A stretch of DNA of 64,000 nucleotides from Spirometra erinaceieuropaei (taxonomy: Eukaryota; Platyhelminthes; Cestoda; Diphyllobothriidea; Diphyllobothriidae): contig CACRXP010000177.1 in the NCBI GenBank assembly GCA_902702965.1, forward strand, positions 547,396 to 611,395. Direction: 5' to 3'. Under the pieces are notes generated by a model that saw nothing but the letters and a program-made list of their open reading frames with translations, ran no database searches and had not been told where the DNA came from. Within the stretch, counting starts at the first letter, position 1. Every line of letters begins with the position of its first letter. Below are positions 20,668 through 30,740 of this stretch, piece after piece. Position numbers and translations under genes: made by a program.

Positions 20668-22860
20668 TAAGCGGCTGTGTCCAATTGGTGGTACTTAGGG
20701 CTTTCATTAGATCCTTACCGACAAGCGTAATACTTTATTAATTTGTTCTGCTGAACGCCAATGGAATTTCTGCAGCTGCTTGAGCTCCAAGCCGAAACAA
20801 ATACGAAACTCGCGGTCGCATATCAGTTTCAACCTCGAGCTGAGGGAGCTGTGAGATATCCTTCTGGCCACTGTTGTAGAAGCCCTCGGTCGAGTCCGCA
20901 GTCAGCACAAGGATTAGCTTGATGACAGCGACAAAGAAATTCACACACCCCTCTCGAAGAATCACTGACTGCACGCGACAGACACCATAAACGACAGCGG
21001 CAACGCCAATAAGGCCACATGTTTCCAGTACCGACGAGAAGGGCTGACTCATAAAGTGGAGGAGGTCCAGTGAAATCCTGACCGTGGCAAGATGAGGCAA
21101 GCCGGGAAATTTGAACCGCATGGGAGACAGGATAGAGCAGTCCTCCTGGCCGAGACGTCGCAGATCCTGGTGCGTTGGGTCGCAAATTTCGAGGGCGTTC
21201 CTAACCACCTGTCGACAGTCTACGAAAAAGCCCTGAATCGACTCCTCTAATGTGTAGTAACAGCGACCTCCATCGTCTGACTTCTGCCCCTAAGATAACT
21301 AGAACGGTTCAAAAACTGTCCCGTAGAAGGACGCCGGGAGCGGACGCGATTCCGGTCCAAGTTTATTATCACGACGTTCCATGACTCACGAGAATCCTTC
21401 CTCGCTACTCCATGGGACCCGACCATAAGAACTTCACGGATGTCATCGTCGCACACATCTGCGAACGAAAGGTGGACCGTCAACTGTGTGGTAACCACTG
21501 AGGCATTTCCCTTCACAGTATCGCATGCAAAGACCTTCGTCCATGTCCTTTTAAATCGCTTGAACATACGTCTAGAACAGGGACTTCTTCCAGAAACGGG
21601 GTGCGAATCCTCAATACACCGCGAAACCGCAGACCTGATGGTCGCGCCTGCCAACTGCAAGAAAAGTGCCAGAAAATGAACATAATCCTCTGCACCAGGG
21701 TCGTCAATCTGACAAAGGTCCTCAACACAATGGATCGCGAAGGACTTCAAAAAAATCATACAGAAATTCAGATTTTCTTCGCAGTTTGCTCAAGTGGCAT
21801 GACAACTTTACGATAGAGGCTGACTCAAGTCACAGCCAAAATGACAATCTGTGAAGCATTCGCAGCAACTAGTGGGATAAAACAGGGCGACGTACTCCTT
21901 CCCACCCTATTCAGTCTCTAGCTCTCCACCAGACTGATGGACGCCTACTGTGAGGAGTTGTCAGGGACCGATACTAACTACCGAGACGACAGAAAGCTGT
22001 TCAACATCTGCCGCCTGGAAGCATCTTCATAGACATACAAGGCCAGCGTTAAAGACCGATGTTTTCGCGGATGTCTTCACGCCAGACACCAATGCGGAAG
22101 AGGAGGTGCAACGGAGTAAGAACCACTTCGCAGACGACAGTGATTCTGCATCGCCCAGAGCCAAGTGCTGAATTCACCAAACCCCGCACCTGGGTCAGTG
22201 GAACTCAGCTCATAGAAATGGGGAAATTTGCGTACTTTCGGAGTGCAATTTTCAGAAACATCAAAGTTGACGACGAAGTCGCCAGTCGCGTTTCCAAAGC
22301 CAGTCCAGCCATTAGTAGGATAAGGCACTCCGCCTTTAACTATCGCGACATCCTACTTAACAGAAGGAGTCGGATGAACGGAGCTGTTATCCTGGCAATG
22401 TTCTTGTACGTGACAGGGGCATCCGCTTTTATTGAAGGTCAAACAATGAGAATCAACCAATCCCCCCCCCCCCAGCTGATTAATTGGCAGGAATGAATTT
22501 TAGACAATAAGTTTCTCGAAAGAATCAGCATCCTCAGCTTCCACGCCCTGCTAAGACAGATACAACTGCGATGGAGCGCCCACGTCGTGAGGATGGACGA
22601 TGAGCACCTGTTCAAGCGGCTACGTCCATACGGGTGTTTACAGACATTGCAAGCAAAAGCGTGGCCGCAATGATACCCTGAAGACCCCACTCAAGAGCCA
22701 GCAACTCGACCCTGCGACCTGAGGACCTTGTTCAAGGTCGACAGGCATGGCGAACTGTCGTACAGACTGAAACAGCCGTCCTCGAAGATAACCGAATAAC
22801 CGATTTTGAGGCAAAGAATAAGGCGTTATGAAAGAGGTGTTATGAAAAAGTGACACCGGC
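20668..22860 (+). pseudogene. RTE-type LINE, linker, reverse transcriptase and thumb (broken)
   Basis: The pre-RT linker shows AVLLAETSQILVRWVANFEG near 21130-21200, matching in kind the LLTEKxQILxRWAEHF block of RTE proteins. The RT shows LNRLNIRLEQGLLPE near 21550-21600, CQLQEKCQKMN then DLxKVLNTMDREGL near 21650-21750, GIKQGDVLLPTLFSL near 21870-21920, and HFADDSDSA near 22120-22145 where FADD is the catalytic motif. The frame 22059-22496 gives FRNIKVDDEVASRVSKA and downstream residues of the thumb region, and ALLRQIQLRWSAHVVRMDDE follows near 22540-22600. Many stops and frameshifts. The large minus-strand frames at 20738-21208 and 21247-21759 are shadows of this element. Confidence 0.85.
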
Positions 22861-22939
22861 ACCTGACTGCTGTCCTCGTGTAAACACTGTCATCGGACGT
22901 TCCGGGGACGGATAAGCCCCGTTTAACCAAACGCATTGT

Positions 22940-23590
22940 CAACATACCCAATCCACCCCTAATCTCACAACACACAACCACCAGCAACAGCAATGAGGAC
23001 AAGCCTGGTGACCTGCAAACGTTACCGTCAGAGACACTACCATCAAAAATGCGGAGTAAATTCCATCCTGTCACGATTGCAGTCGCCCTTTCCCGTCACA
23101 CGTAGGCCTGGTCGGCCACTTACGAATCCACCACTTCGAGACCGACTTGTCAGTACCTGCCGTCCTGGCATACATCCGCCAAATATAACTTATCTGCTTA
23201 CGATATTCCGGACACTCAGACACCGCATAGGCTTAATTGGTTATATGCGTATCAACGGCAGCGGAATTCACCTCAATGTTATCGCGGCAAACCTAGCTCC
23301 TACGCCTAAAAACGTCTCTAAAACCAACACCATCGCCAATTCCTCCACCACCAGCGTCACCTCCATTAGTAGCCACAGTTCCAACGTGTTCCTACTGCTG
23401 CTGCATGTTTGAATCACGCATCGGCCTAGCCACAAGTCCATTACAGTGAGACTGGCGTACCAGCGTCGGGAGCCCCAAAATGCACCCGCCGCACCTTATA
23501 CACGTGCCCACCCTGTCCAGAGATATTCGATCATCTCATGGGTTCATTCGGTCATATGCGCCTTCACAAAAACCCACGGTAAAGTATCGT
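22940..23590 (+). pseudogene. RTE-type LINE, C-terminal C2H2 zinc-finger tail (broken)
   Basis: Frames in sequence give VGLVGHLRIHHFETDLSVPA near 23100-23170, HRIGLIGYMRINGSGIH near 23220-23270, then a threonine/serine-rich spacer, then CPPCPEIFDHLMGSFGHMRL near 23510-23570. These are repeated C-x2-C...H-x3-H fingers of the form CPHCxRTFxxRxGLxGHxRxH. The order endonuclease, RT, fingers on one strand, with the same decay level, supports one element of about 4 kb. Finger tails of this type could bind RNA or DNA during integration, but that is inference. Confidence 0.75.
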
Positions 23591-24197
23591 GGAACTCAAT
23601 CTACCACCAAATCTTGCTCCGCCTCCCCATAAACCACACATGAACCCCCTCTCAACACCTGACACGCGGACAGGACATGTACCGTCTACGGTAGCAGGAA
23701 GCGCGTTCCCTCGCGTCACCTGATAACTGGTCAGGTTGTGTGTGATACAGGTAGACTGGTTGTTGCAGCTGAACGGCGGGCTCGAGCAGTTGACTGGGAA
23801 TCCATCCTCAAGACAGCGTAATCCTCATTATGATAAATCTGACGTGCTCAAATCTCCCACGACGCGGTCAGTATAGCGATTCTGGGTGGGGGGAGGTGTT
23901 ACTGACTCGAAAACTGGGAGTCAGCATGCGGTGACTCCCCCCTCTAAATGTGACCTCTATGGGACTCTTACGAAAGTGAGATGCGAACCCGTCTTTCTGA
24001 GAAAACCGACTGCTCTTGTAGGGACCAGGTCGTGTGTAAAACGCGCAGTTGGGCTGTTTAGCTTTGTCAGCCAGCACACCCGAGGACATTCCTGGTGAAC
24101 TTTAGACTATTCATTGTCGTAGGAGAGCCGTAAACCGATCAGATGTGCAGGTGAAGAATCATCCTCTTTCAATCCCGACTGCAAGTCGCATGATATC
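23591..24197. other. No recognisable gene; unassigned DNA
   Basis: Overlapping frames on both strands at 23868-24098 show no motif. A GACTCGAAAACTGGGAGTCA hairpin lies near 23910, with no known role. Confidence 0.4.
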
Positions 24198-24363
24198 GGG
24201 TCCGTGGCCTAATGGTAAATAGGTGGACCTAATGTCCATTTACCGAGGATTCGCGGTTCGAAATCCAGGCTTTCCAAAAGCTGTGATTGGATATGACTGA
24301 CGAAAGACGGCCAACAAACCAGAAGTGGCCATCCCAGTCGTCTTTTTCCTCGTCGGTACTACT
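24198..24363 (+). mobile_element. SINE family B, copy 1
   Basis: A tRNA-like head (GGTCCGTGGCCTAATGG, then a B-box GCGGTTCGAAATCC) is followed by the family tail GATATGACTGACGAAAGACG, CCAGAAGTGGCCATCCCAGT and GTCGGTAC. Heads and tails of this family recur at 24.4, 24.7, 35.1, 35.4 and 35.7 kb. Confidence 0.78.
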
Positions 24364-24374
24364 TACTGTAGTAT

Positions 24375-24545
24375 GTTATTACCGACGAAGACTAGGGAAA
24401 CTGGAATGGCCATTTCTGACTTATTATCCGTCGTCATCCAGTCATACCCAAGCCCGAAGTGTGGAACACCCGAGGCTCGAACTCGCGACCTGTTAGTCAA
24501 AAGTCCCCGCCTCTAACCACTGGACCACGAACCCGTTGTCTTGTC
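24375..24545 (-). mobile_element. SINE family B, copy 2, tail-to-tail with copy 1
   Basis: The minus strand shows CGTGGTCCAGTGGTTAGAGG (A-box region) and GCGAGTTCGAGCCTCG (B-box region) near 24465-24535, then the tail ending GTCTTCGTCGGTAATAA. Only about 11 bp separate it from copy 1, so the two form a hairpin-like pair. Confidence 0.8.
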
Positions 24546-24675
24546 GGTGTTCGATCGGGAATATACAATGGTAGGGGGCGCTCACCGATCATTCTCACGG
24601 AACTCACTTGTTCCGTTGTGCCTTACGGGCTCTCTCTCGAGCCAAACCAGCAGCCGCACAGCGGCGCATGATATA
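24546..24675 (-). repeat. SINE family B upstream body segment
   Basis: CGATCGGGAATATACAATGG, GCTCACCGATCA and GCCGCACAGCGGC recur at 35.24-35.35 kb and, inverted, at 35.56-35.68 kb, each time next to a SINE B head. So this segment belongs to the repeat and is not unique DNA. Confidence 0.75.
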
Positions 24676-24905
24676 GGCCATTCCAGTCTCCTTTGTTTTT
24701 GTCAGTAATAACAGTCGGCATATATGAAGACGGGCTTGTAGCCCAGTGGTTAGAGGCATGGACTTCTAACAAACAGGTCGCGAGTTCGAGCCTCGAGTGT
24801 TCCACATTTCTGGATTGCGTATGACTGGCTGACGACGGCTAGTAGGCCAGAAGTGGCCATTCCAGTCTCCCTTTTCTTTGTCGGTAAAAACATACTGCCT
24901 ACATT
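24676..24905 (+). mobile_element. SINE family B, copy 3
   Basis: A short tail fragment (GGCCATTCCAGTCTCC) precedes a full unit: TTGTAGCCCAGTGGTTAGAG, GCGAGTTCGAGCCTCGAG, then TATGACTGGCTGACGACGGC and CTTTGTCGGTAAAAAC. It is the least altered plus-strand copy of the family. Confidence 0.82.
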
Positions 24906-25207
24906 AAGACTGTCTTGCCACCGGACGCAGATTAGTGGGGGATAAGAGAGTGCGACAAATGCTTCAAAAGTCTGCCTCACTGTAAACTAGTTCTCGTGTA
25001 CCCCCCACCCCCGTGGGGCACTCGGTGAGCGTCATTGCCCGCTGTAGTCATCCCCGAGAGAGAGAGAGGCAACCAGCCATTGCCGATTGCGGTAGGTCGC
25101 AGATGAAGTTAAGCAGGCGATTTCTGCAAAGTTTGGAGGTTATGGTGTAGAGCCCAGCTAAATACTTTGGCACCAAAGAAAACTTACCAACCTTACCGTG
25201 CCTTATT

Positions 25208-25771
25208 CTAGCGACTTTGTTTTTTTTTCAGTTCGTCACCCAGCAACCAGCTGTCGAACAGCACAGAGCTGACGACCAAGTCTGTGGAGTGGAAATTGTC
25301 CGCAAATTCGGACCACCACTGGCGATTGTTTACCCCTCGTGGACTCAGGTGAGGAACTTCCGGTACGGAGGATAGGTCGTTCCACAGACTGCTAAAAGAC
25401 CCGGCTAGATCCCTCCCACCGGGAAGCGTTCTAAATGTAGCCCAATGTGCGTCTAGACAGGGTTTCCTCACAGTGACGACCTTCCATCTAGTTGGAAAGG
25501 TGTGGTTATGAGTTTGCGCCTCGATCCCGCACACGCTGCCTAGCCTTCCGGGCAGGGCCCAGAACCAGCCGACGCTCATGGCGAGTGTAAACACAGGGAC
25601 ATATTTGTTTAAACAAATGTGTGCGTACCAGCGCGGTTTCAGTCCGTGCACTCGGGCGCGTGATCGGCCTTTGTGTCTGTCAGCACGAAGGTAGGTCGCT
25701 TGTGACAAGCTGCCTACTGTGCATTGCGGACCTCCAAATCGACAGCTCTGCCCCATGGGCTTGTGTGTCAC
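25208..25771 (-). CDS. Unrecognised 187-codon open frame
   Basis: This is among the longest open frames outside named elements. It starts with ATG at 25771 and ends TAG at 25208. The translation is rich in W, S and L (WWSEFADNF, SLWNDLSSVPEV) and has no domain, signal peptide or membrane segment I can name. It is flanked by the SINE B cluster and by a small TIR element, and no splice signals or neighbours support it. A chance frame or a relic of an unrecognised repeat is as likely as a gene. Confidence 0.18.
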   Translation of the reverse strand: MTHKPMGQSCRFGGPQCTVGSLSQATYLRADRHKGRSRARVHGLKPRWYAHICLNKYVPVFTLAMSVGWFWALPGRLGSVCGIEAQTHNHTFPTRWKVVTVRKPCLDAHWATFRTLPGGRDLAGSFSSLWNDLSSVPEVPHLSPRGVNNRQWWSEFADNFHSTDLVVSSVLFDSWLLGDELKKKQSR

Positions 25772-25933
25772 GCATTAGGAGGAGGATCATGCCAATTCGG
25801 CCAATGAACCCGTCCTCATCACCAGTCTGACGATAGACGCGGAAACACTATCGGTTCGCGCGAGGTGCTAGTGAAATTTATGTCGATAATGACTTTTCGT
25901 CAACCACGACAATGTCGTGTACTCTGTCCGGTA

Positions 25934-26213
25934 AGATGTGGTTATGTAGCCCCACCTGGTGGACACAATACTGTTGGGGTTGGGGTTAGGGGTTAGAGAT
26001 AGGGGTTAGGGGTAGATGTTATTGTGACGGTTAGGGTTAGGGGTTAGGGCAACTATTTCTCAACCACTCAAAGTACAGCCTTGCATTCCCAATAGCTTTT
26101 CTTTTGCATACAACTACTTGATCTCATCGCCTGTGCGTTTCTTGGCCCCACTGGTCCCCTATTACAGATGGTTGTGGTTTGTTTACTTCAGGTGGGGCAA
26201 CATAACCACATCT
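25934..26213. mobile_element. 280-bp TIR element containing a TTAGGG-like block
   Basis: AGATGTGGTTATGTAGCCCC at 25934 and its inverted copy ending AACATAACCACATCT at 26213 match at 24 of 25 positions. Between them, 25974-26049 holds degenerate TTAGGG units (GGGGTTAGGGGTTAGAG, GGTTAGGGTTAGGGG). No protein is encoded. It looks like a MITE that carries or generated telomere-like sequence; a target duplication was not found. Confidence 0.75.
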
Positions 26214-26220
26214 GGCCTTT

Positions 26221-26650
26221 CCCAAATCGGTCTTGAAACGATCACCCTGCAAGAGATGCCCTAATTCGACGAGTTTTCAGTAGATGGGTTAACCCAATTA
26301 TCCTTTTGAAGGAGGATGGAAAACGCAAGAATGATTTTATGTGGCAATGATGACGCCCCTTGATAATGTTTTACTTAAGACAGTACATGACACGTTCGCC
26401 CTCTACAACGGATCATGCGGGAGTCGCTCACCATGACAATGCCGTGTAGCTCCCCAATCGGTCTTGAAGCCATCACCCTACAAGAAATATCCTGACTTAA
26501 CGAATTTTCAGTAGGTAGATTAACTCTAACGCAATGATGTTTTCTTAATGTGGCATTGATGGCACCTCTCGATCATGTTTTTACTCAAGAAAGTGGATAA
26601 CATGTTCGTCCCCTACGCCGGATCAAGTGGGAGTCATGCTTGACCAACAC
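26221..26650 (+). repeat. Diverged tandem duplication, period about 231 bp
   Basis: Unit 1 starts CCCAAATCGGTCTTGAAACG at 26221; unit 2 starts CCCCAATCGGTCTTGAAGCC at 26452. Both continue with the same landmarks (GAGTTTTCAGTAGATGGG / GAATTTTCAGTAGGTAGA, ACATGACACGTTCG / ATAACATGTTCG, GGATCATGCGGGAGTC / GGATCAAGTGGGAGTC). Unit 2 has lost about 30 bp. Confidence 0.85.
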
Positions 26651-26847
26651 GGGGAGGGGGACCAGATCGGGATATTGTAGGCGTCATTGGGCTGTCCACG
26701 CATGGGGGAGTGTAGTGGCACGCCTACGCGCAGGCCCACACCGCGCCAGTCACCACATCTCGATCCCGCCTATGGAATTTTTGACTCCGTCATGACGCCG
26801 ACCCTAGGAGATGGGGGAGGAGACACAGCGCAGATCCACTATCACCA
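26651..26847 (+). repeat. Dispersed family G, copy 2
   Basis: GTGGCACGCCTACGCGCAGG, TTTTTGACTCCGTCATGACG and a GGGGGAGGAG stretch ending ATCACCA follow the family order. It runs directly into the FB element that starts at 26848. Confidence 0.65.
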
Positions 26848-27793
26848 TACAGTGCATGACCGATTTCCGATTAGCAAGGATTACGTTTCCGATTAGCAAG
26901 GATTACTGAAGTGGGGTTGTTATACTGACTATTATGCAGCATAACCCTATAATATTTCGCAATCGCCAGGATGTCGGCTCTTGAATGTACTTCTTTTCGA
27001 CCACACTCGGCAAAAAATGACTACTTAAGTAGCATGCATTTTTCCTATTCATTTTCGGTGGTCTTATATATTCAAAGATATCTTACAAAAATATACCTTC
27101 TTTTGCTCATTTGGTAGGAAATCACATTATCTTCATATTTCATGCCCGAAGAAAGTGCATATTTTGGTTTAAAAAAAGGTTCCCGATTCCAGAATTATTT
27201 TCAGCCTGATCTGCCATTGCATCAGTGTTTAGCAATTTCAGTCTACTAGGTGCATGCTTTCCGCGTAAGGAAAATCATATATCCCTCCATGCATTGAAGA
27301 GGATACCACATAGAGTTCATGAATTGTTGAAATGGATCCGGACTGTGTTGTGCATTGCATGAGGAGCAGTAGTAAACGGACATGTGCGGTCTTGCATGGA
27401 TAGGCATCGTGCTGTCTTAAAAATATCATAATTAGAATCTTTTTAAAGCCTAAATACACACTTTCTTCGGGCATGAAATATGAAGACAACGTGATTTCCT
27501 ACCAAATGAGCAAAAGAAAGTATATTTTTGTAAAATACCTTTGAATATAAAAGATCACCGAAAATGAATAGGAAAAATGCATGCTACTTAAGTAGTCATC
27601 TTTTAAGGAGTGTGGTTTCTGCAGGAGGTCAAAAAGAAGTGCACTCAAAAGCCGACATCCTGGCAAGTCCGAAATGTTATAGGATTATGCTGCATGATAT
27701 TCAGTATAACACCCATACTAAAGTAATCCTTCCAAACCGGAAACGCATTGCAGAATTTTGGCTAACATTTCATGAGATCGGTCACGCACTGTA
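26848..27793 (+). mobile_element. FB fold-back element, subfamily A, with a rearranged left tip
   Basis: Termini TACAGTGCATGACCGAT and GATCGGTCACGCACTGTA, with TA at both ends. About 35 bp next to the left tip (the CTCATGAAATGTTGGCTGAA segment) is missing and replaced by a tandem pair of a 22-bp unit, TTTCCGATTAGCAAGGATTA plus two bases. Palindromes are intact in both arms (ACTACTTAAGTAGCATGC, GCATGCTACTTAAGTAGTC). Loop in reference orientation. Confidence 0.9.
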
Positions 27794-28439
27794 AATTGAC
27801 TCACGCGCAAGCCAGCATCCCTGCGCCCAGCCTGCTGTGATGTACACAGTGTACGTCATCGTCCGCGACATCGTGTCTATGTTGCGTGACGCGTATTCGG
27901 CGACGAGGACGACGTCGCTTCGCGTAATCCGCTGCGCTCAACGTCATCTCCAGTCTGCTGAATTTGGAAGGCCAGTGGTAACAGTGTTTTGGTTTGGAAG
28001 GCTGACGCCTGGCAGGATAAAACGGTTCCCCCAAGACTGGGGGTACGATTTCACTGGCTTCCTTCCACAATGACCTGCATGGCACTCGCACTTGAATGAG
28101 GTCTGAGACTCTCTTATCCTTAAGACACGGCGTGTATGAACTTGTGGATAAGGTTACTATGGTGTAGTTCTAGCCTTTCCAGTCCCTGTTCTTTGTCTTT
28201 GTATTAAGGTCGGGAAGCGCGGTGACAGGACTTTGAGGTGAACAGCTGACCTTGGCGACTAAAAGTGTGTAATTCAGCAAACGATATGGACTAGAGCAAC
28301 TGCAAGCAATTGGCACAGCATCATCCAATCGCCGAAAGTTTCTCTACTTTCATATGCAGAACACTCCTAATCATCCGATCTTGACAGAAAATTGTCTTTC
28401 ATTGTGTGGATGCGGTTGCTACAACTCGAAATGTGCCCC
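27794..28439. other. No recognisable gene; unassigned DNA
   Basis: Overlapping frames at 27801-28091 (minus) and 27837-28073 (plus) mirror each other and carry no motif. Confidence 0.4.
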
Positions 28440-28780
28440 TAAGACGGGCCACGCGGTACTTGTGCTGGACGAACACGGAGGCTGCAATGGAGTGCGGCAG
28501 GCGTTATCAGGAATACGTAATCATAACAAATGCCAAATTTGGCGGTTTGGTGGCACGCCCATGTCGCGCCCATTGGGACCTGAGTCGTCTCCCCTTTTTT
28601 CTTCCCTGTGGTATAAAATCCTGGTCAGTGTCCGTTGTGCACCAGCGGACGTGGTGGTACGCCTAGGCGCGGGTTTTCAACACACCAGCTACCTGCAACC
28701 TCTCCCGGCTTCCGTTTTCACGAGTATGTCATGACATCGGACATCATGACAGGTAGGGTAGGCACACTGAATGTCTGATG
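28440..28780 (+). repeat. Dispersed family G, copy 3
   Basis: GCGTTATCAGGAATACGTAA, CATGTCGCGCCCATTGGG, GTGGTGGTACGCCTAGGCGC and GAGTATGTCATGAC match copy 4 at 39.3 kb in order and spacing. The two plus-strand frames here (126 and 86 codons) run along the repeat and are not supported as genes. Confidence 0.72.
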
Positions 28781-29460
28781 CACCCTTTAGCGGTTGAAAT
28801 ATTGTGCAGCACAATGTTGGTCCACGTTCTTAGCATCTGCACCACCTAAAACAACTATAGTTCTCAACCCACTCCAACGAATTATTTTGCAGTCCGGGGG
28901 CATGATGGCCTAACTGCATCCAATGTCTCTGAATTGATTTCAGTAGATGAATATGAGACGTGAAGTCCATCTGTCGTATTCTTTAGTCTCTGTGTCGCAA
29001 ATACGGTAACAGCAACCACACCACCCGTTTGACGGTCCGGTGCGTTGCGCCTTGACCTTGTAAGCTGTGCACACCATATGAAATCTGTGCGGGCGCGTGT
29101 GTGTGTGTGTGCGTTTACACACCGACAAACTTTGGTCGCCACAACCGGAGGCTCCGAAACGCAAGGACACATGATCTCCGTAGGCACTGTTGGCGGTTCA
29201 GTCGGAGACGGCAGTAACTGACACCACGCCGCATACACGCACAATTACAGACAATCTGTCGCCTTTAATACACTGTGTACTGCCTCCTGGGCCGTCCGAG
29301 CCCAGCTGACTCCGCCAGAAAAGCCCATGCTGACCTCTTTTCCAAAGCGCTAACCAAGACGTAGCATTTGCCACCCCATCCCCGCACCGAAGCGTGGGAT
29401 TCGAGGGTTCTTGTTGCCTTTCTGCACGAATTCCCCTGGGCGCCTGGTTAAGTGACAAAC
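28781..29460. other. No recognisable gene; short GT run
   Basis: Apart from a GTGTGTGTGTGTGTGTG run at about 29096-29112, nothing matches other repeats. The minus-strand frames over the run are driven by the CA repeat. Confidence 0.4.
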
Positions 29461-30410
29461 TACAGAGCGTGACCGATCTCATGAAATGTTGACCGAAATT
29501 CTGAAATGCGTTTTCGATTACGAAAGCTTACCTAGGTGAGGTTGTAATACTGATTACGCTGCAGCATACTCTTATAGTATATCGGACGCGTCAGGATGTC
29601 GGCTCTTGAATGCACTCCTTTTTGACCTCCTGCAGGAACCGCACTCGGCAAAACTGGCTACTTAAGTAGCATGAATTTTTCGCACTGATTTTCAGTGGTC
29701 TTATAAATTCGAATATATTTTATAGAAAGCATGCACAAACATATACTTTCTTTTACTAATTTGGTAGAAAAGCGCATGGTCTTCATATTTTATGCCTAAA
29801 GAAAGTGCATATTTGGGTTTTAAAAAAGTTTTTAATTATTGGATTTTTAAGACCGTGTGGTGTCAATATATACAACATCGCGCATGCTTGTTTAACAAGA
29901 CTTCTCATGAAATTTACAACACAGTCCGGATCCACTGCACAATTTTTATGAACTCTGTATGGTATCTTCTTAAAGGCATAGAGGAACATGTGGTCTTCCC
30001 TACGCGGAAAACATGCACCTTGTAGACTTAAATCGCTAAATGCTAATGCATTGGCAGATCGGTCTCAAAATTATTCCGGAATTGGGTATTAAATATGAAG
30101 ACAATGGGATTTTCTACCAAATGAGTAAAAGACAGCATATTTTGTACATGTTTTCTATAAAATTTATAAGGTCATCGAAGAGCCATGTGAAAAATGTCCG
30201 CTACTTAAGTAGTCATTTTTTACCGAGTATGATTTCCTCAAGAGGTCAAAAAGAAGTGCATTCAAGAGCCGACACGTTGGCGAGTTTGAAATACCATGGG
30301 ATTGTGTCACGTGCTAATCTGTATTAGAACTCCACCTAAGTAATTCTTCTTAATCGAAAACGCATTTCAGAATTTCGGCCAACATCTCATGAGATCAGTC
30401 ACGCACTGTA
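29461..30410 (-). mobile_element. FB fold-back element, subfamily A, loop reversed
   Basis: Left end TACAGAGCGTGACCGATCTC, right end GAGATCAGTCACGCACTGTA. Both palindromes are intact (GCTACTTAAGTAGCATG, CTACTTAAGTAGTC). The loop is the reverse complement of that at 27180-27440: for example TCCGGATCCACTGCACAA here stands for its complement there. Because the arms mirror each other, this equals insertion in the opposite orientation or an inverted loop. Confidence 0.9.
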
Positions 30411-30740
30411 TCTGGCAGTAATTAAGAATGGCAACGACATAAGAGGCAGGACATCTAGTGGGGTAGCAGTGCAAAGAAGGCCGACACGCTTAGATTAAAT
30501 CGCAGCAAAAAGACAAGAAGCAAATGGCCTAACAAGATGAAGGGCGGAATACTGAAAGACAGACAAAACGGCGAATAGTGAATAAAACCAGCTGAAAAAG
30601 TACTGAGACATACGGCAGTGCAGAAAAGTTAGCCAACTGCAAGAAGCTGAGTTGCACTTTCTAGCAGCTGAGTCTACGCTATCCTCTGCTTCGGTGGATA
30701 AGATCGGTCTCCGTCGAGACACAAGACGCTAGGCTCCCGG
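30411..30740. other. No recognisable gene; unassigned DNA
   Basis: One 75-codon minus frame (30495-30722) without motifs. Confidence 0.4.

Noticed and set aside
20738..21759. Two long minus-strand frames (156 and 170 codons)
   Set aside because: They overlap the plus-strand RTE linker and RT, whose motifs are readable in plus frames. They are shadows.
28354..28734. 126-codon plus frame as a gene
   Set aside because: It runs through dispersed family G, and the frame is broken in copy 4 at 39.3 kb.
28882..29244. 120-codon minus frame with THTHTRART
   Set aside because: The repeat comes from the GT run; no other support.
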